A stretch of 64,000 bases of DNA from Yinghuangia sp051388915 (lineage in GTDB: Bacteria > Actinomycetota > Actinomycetes > Streptomycetales > Streptomycetaceae): positions 168,756 through 232,755 of the forward strand of contig NZ_JBPKBH010000014.1 of the NCBI RefSeq assembly GCF_051388915.1, given 5' to 3'. The notes under the pieces are model-generated. The model worked only from the letters and a program-made list of their open reading frames with translations. It ran no database searches and had not been told where the DNA came from. Positions 61,676 through 64,000 of the stretch are shown in pieces. Within the stretch, counting starts at the first letter, position 1. Every line of letters starts with the position of its first letter. The translations under genes were made by a program, and so were the position numbers.

Positions 61676-62994
61676 GTCCCCACCTTGCCTCTCACCTCGC
61701 GCTGTCGCGAACTTCCACCTACTGCAGGACACTTCCGGCGGCGCAGGCACCGGCGACGGGCACGGCGCGCCTGGGCCTTGGGACGGTACGTATCCCGACC
61801 GTGGTTGGTGAGCCCGTTCTCGTTGTCCATGAAGTTCTGCACCTGCGCCTTGGCGCTGCTGGAGAGTTCTTTGTCACCGACCGCGATCGCGTGGATGTGC
61901 GGACCCCAATCGCCCTCCTCCGGGGTTCGCGCCCAAGCGGCGAAGCCGGCCGCGCGGAGTGCACCCACTTCCCGGTCCCCAACAGGAGCCAGGTCGAGCG
62001 CGCCACCGCCGTCATGGGTGCCCCCGGACGCCCCGACCCCGCCTGCGTTGTAACTGCCCTGCATGACCTGGAAGTGACCCTTGCTCGAGGTCGGGTTCTT
62101 CACGCCGAGACTCCGCTCCGCGGCCTCCAGCATGCGAATGGTCCGTACGTTGAGCGTCCAGCCGCGGTACTTCCGTCGCTGCCCGTCTCCGTCCTTCCAC
62201 GGCGCGGCGGCTATGTAGCCGAGCGGCTTGCCCTTGGTGCCGTTGCCCGGGTTCCCCGACGGACCGGCCACCGCGGTGAACCGGCCGGCGTTGTAGCCGA
62301 TGTCGTCCACATAGAACCTCGTCTCCCGGTAGTCCGGGACGCCTTTGTACTTCTGCACCGCGCCTGGCCCGGCATTATAGGCGGCCAGCATGTTTTCGAT
62401 CTTGTCGCCGGGGATGTCCTTCACAATCTCGTGGACCTCGCAGTCGTACGAGGCCATGGAGGCTATCGCGTCCGCCGGGTCGTCGATGTCCTTGTCCCCG
62501 TCCCCGTCGCCGTCGATTCCGTGGGTTTTCCATGTCCCAGTCATGAACTGCGCAATGCCGCGGGCCACTTTCGTGGGGTCATAGTCGGGATCGTTGCGGT
62601 ATCTCTGGTCCGTCTTCTGCGAGACGTACTTGTCGCCCTTGGACTCCTGGTAGATCTGCGCGGCCAACAAGGGTGCGGTGATCTTCACCTTGACGCCCTT
62701 GCATTTGTCCGGCGGGTTCTTGCACACGTTGATGATGACGGAGCGGACTTCGGCATCGCTGATGCCGCCCTTACGGGCCGTCCCGGGCTTCTCCGCGGCG
62801 GCGGCGCTGAGCCCGCAGTCACCCCAGCCGTCGTTGGCGGACACCTGCTGGCTGACGGCCAGGTTGAATGCCTGCCGTTGTTCTTCCTCCTCGTCCTGAC
62901 TCGCCCATATGCCGCAGCCGCTCAGCCACAGCGCCGCCGAAACGGCCATGCAGGTGGCGACCTGGCGCCACAGCGTTCGTTGGCCGACAGCCAC
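61672..62994 (-). CDS. Lipoprotein peptidoglycan hydrolase: lytic transglycosylase plus M15-like domain
   Basis: 440 residues from GTG 62994 with GGGGAGGGGTCC upstream. The signal ends in lipobox 'AALWLSGC'. The transglycosylase domain has catalytic Glu in 'LAAQIYQESKGDKYVS', then 'ARGIAQFMTGTW' and 'NMLAAYNAGPGAVQKY'. The C-terminal part ('QVMQGSYNAGGVGASGGTHD', 'GGGALDL', 'GPHIHAIAVG') has the His/Asp/His pattern of M15-like peptidases. Such two-domain hydrolases open the wall for secretion machines. It is coupled to the VirB8-like lipoprotein. Confidence 0.9.
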   Translation of the reverse strand: MAVGQRTLWRQVATCMAVSAALWLSGCGIWASQDEEEEQRQAFNLAVSQQVSANDGWGDCGLSAAAAEKPGTARKGGISDAEVRSVIINVCKNPPDKCKGVKVKITAPLLAAQIYQESKGDKYVSQKTDQRYRNDPDYDPTKVARGIAQFMTGTWKTHGIDGDGDGDKDIDDPADAIASMASYDCEVHEIVKDIPGDKIENMLAAYNAGPGAVQKYKGVPDYRETRFYVDDIGYNAGRFTAVAGPSGNPGNGTKGKPLGYIAAAPWKDGDGQRRKYRGWTLNVRTIRMLEAAERSLGVKNPTSSKGHFQVMQGSYNAGGVGASGGTHDGGGALDLAPVGDREVGALRAAGFAAWARTPEEGDWGPHIHAIAVGDKELSSSAKAQVQNFMDNENGLTNHGRDTYRPKAQARRARRRCLRRRKCPAVGGSSRQREVRGKVGT

Positions 62995-63020
62995 GGACCC
63001 CTCCCCGGGAAATGCCTTTG

Positions 63021-64000
63021 CTACAGCTCTTCTTTGACTTCCAGGCTCGGGCTGCTGTTGTTGCCCGCCTCGATCCGCGCGTCGACCTTCGCGCCGGACT
63101 TGATGTCGCTGCCGAGCCCCGAGGCCATTCCGGCCCGATCGGCAGGGGAACGGTCGGCCATCTTGTTGACGGCCCGCTCCGTGTCCCTGACAGAGGCAAC
63201 GCCCTTCTCGGCGGGCATGTTGGTGTTGGGCACCGAGGCCGTGCGCACGGAAGCCGATCGGGCCTGCGCCCCGGACTGTCCGACGGAACGTCCGCTCGCG
63301 GCCGCGGCGGCGTCGATCGACGGTCTGGTGACCCGCTGACCGGGCGTATACGGCCCCGAAACCACCTCCCCTGGCAACGAGGTTGCCGGGGAGGGTTCCT
63401 GCGACGCAACTTCCGTGGAACCGCCGCCTGTTTCGACGTCGGCGCTCCGTGCCGGGTTGGCGGCCCCCGTAGGTTGTTGCCCCTGACGCTCCTGCCCCGT
63501 GGGCTCCGAGCCCGAGGGTGTGAATTCTCCTGTCGGCTCCCAGCCCGAGGGTGTGAACTCCCCCGTGGGCTCCCAACCCGAGGGTGTGAACTCCCCTGTG
63601 GGCTCCCAGCCCGAAGGCGTGAACTCCCCATCGGCCGCGGGCCCCGCCTGCCCCGTGGGCTCCGAGCTTGAGGGTGTGAATTCTCCTGTCGGCTCCCAGC
63701 CCGAGGGTGTGAACTCCCCCGTCGGCTGCCAGCCCGAGGGTGTGAACTCCCCCGTGGGCTGCCAGCCCGAGGGTGTGAACTCCCCCGTGGGCTGCCAGCC
63801 CGAAGGCGTGAACTCCCCATCGGCCGCGGGCCCCGCCTGCCCCGACCCAGCGGGTTCAACGCCGGTGGGATCCTGCACCGGTGCCGACGGAGGGCTGTCG
63901 ACGTCGAGATCGTCGGCGCTACGCTGCGCGGGGTTCGGCGCGGGGTTCGGCGCGGGGTTCGGCGCGGGGTTCGGCGCGGGGTTCGGCGCGGGGTTCGGCG
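63021..64000 (-). CDS. Repeat-rich C-terminal part of a large protein, partial at right edge
   Basis: The minus-strand frame is open from the right edge to a TAG at 63021, giving at least 326 residues with no start in the window. The first visible part is an Ala-Pro-Asn-Pro repeat, then nine EFTPS(G/S)(W/S)(Q/E)PTG units, then Ser/Ala-rich helical sequence ('SVRDTERAVNKMADRSPADR') and an acidic end. It lies 26 bp before the peptidoglycan hydrolase. A VirB6/TrbL-like membrane protein with a low-complexity tail is possible from context. This is only a guess. Confidence 0.75.
   Translation of the reverse strand, partial: PNPAPNPAPNPAPNPAPNPAPNPAQRSADDLDVDSPPSAPVQDPTGVEPAGSGQAGPAADGEFTPSGWQPTGEFTPSGWQPTGEFTPSGWQPTGEFTPSGWEPTGEFTPSSSEPTGQAGPAADGEFTPSGWEPTGEFTPSGWEPTGEFTPSGWEPTGEFTPSGSEPTGQERQGQQPTGAANPARSADVETGGGSTEVASQEPSPATSLPGEVVSGPYTPGQRVTRPSIDAAAAASGRSVGQSGAQARSASVRTASVPNTNMPAEKGVASVRDTERAVNKMADRSPADRAGMASGLGSDIKSGAKVDARIEAGNNSSPSLEVKEEL
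63495..63815 (-). repeat. Coding 33-bp repeats, nine units in two blocks
   Basis: Nine in-frame copies of an 11-residue unit EFTPSGWxPTG are split five and four by QAGPAADG, which also precedes the first block. The blocks look like a duplication of a duplication. Confidence 0.9.
63930..64000 (-). repeat. Coding 12-bp tandem repeat (Ala-Pro-Asn-Pro)
   Basis: GGCGCGGGGTTC is repeated about six times up to the window edge, and encodes APNP on the minus strand. The array continues beyond the window. Confidence 0.9.

Noticed and set aside
63495..63815. CRISPR array from 33-bp repeats
   Set aside because: The repeats are contiguous, in frame and without spacers, inside a protein gene.

Overview
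The window is high-GC actinomycete DNA, most likely from Streptomycetaceae or a close relative. The signs are G/C at almost every third codon position, many GTG starts and one TTG start, ATGA and GTGA gene overlaps, DUF5753/DUF397 regulator pairs, XRE-TPR regulators, and a MoxR/DUF58/transglutaminase block. Two runs of N (56438-56555 and 60742-60896) are assembly gaps, each next to a G or C run.

Region 1 (1-27.1 kb) is an accreted mobile island at a tRNA-Lys gene (1132-1205). The last 44 bases of the tRNA are repeated exactly at 25515-25558 (attL/attR). Between them lie two decayed copies of the attachment core, at about 13.52 and 22.44 kb. Each internal core, and attR, is preceded at a fixed distance (137-138 bp) by a tandem GTGGTGGGAGC-type repeat. 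The island therefore reads as stacked modules. Module 1 (1.2-13.5 kb) has a tyrosine integrase, a WhiJ-like regulator locus, a UDP-glucose dehydrogenase/Nudix/asparagine-synthase-like operon and an XRE-TPR regulator. Module 2 (13.5-22.45 kb) is a defence block: a type ISP-like restriction-modification protein, then an operon of Crp/Fnr regulator, nucleotide-cyclase-like protein, degenerate P-loop NTPase, unknown protein and a PycTM-like membrane effector. Module 3 (22.45-25.5 kb) has a helicase-associated protein and a truncated UPF0158 gene. Beyond attR, module 4 (25.56 to about 27.1 kb) is the wreck of a sibling of module 1, with fragments of the same integrase and the same regulator.

Region 2 (27.5-39.5 kb) has an HxlR regulator with a metallo-beta-lactamase-fold hydrolase, then a second defence operon on the minus strand: GHKL (MutL-like) ATPase, DUF4420 PD-(D/E)XK protein, Z1 helicase-like ATPase and an SRA-HNH nuclease, followed by a WGR/beta-propeller protein. 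The set resembles the Mza (MutL-Z1-DUF4420) systems, but its terminal effector looks like a reader of modified DNA. A glycerol-1-phosphate dehydrogenase-like enzyme and galE follow.

Region 3 (39.5-48.9 kb) has a six-gene signalling operon (Ser/Thr kinase, YbjN-like protein, secreted membrane protein, VWA, PP2C, atypical kinase) of the TerY-P type, an ABM-truncated haemoglobin fusion, a GC-rich repeat array, and a family 2 glycosyltransferase with a tiny LAATG/membrane-anchor protein.

Region 4 (49-64 kb) combines conjugation-type secretion parts (VirD4/TraG-like coupling ATPase, VirB8-like lipoprotein, bifunctional peptidoglycan hydrolase lipoprotein, repeat-rich protein running off the right edge) with an envelope operon (secreted propeller-Fn3 protein, MoxR ATPase, DUF58, transglutaminase-like protein lacking its Cys, Fn3-like membrane protein).
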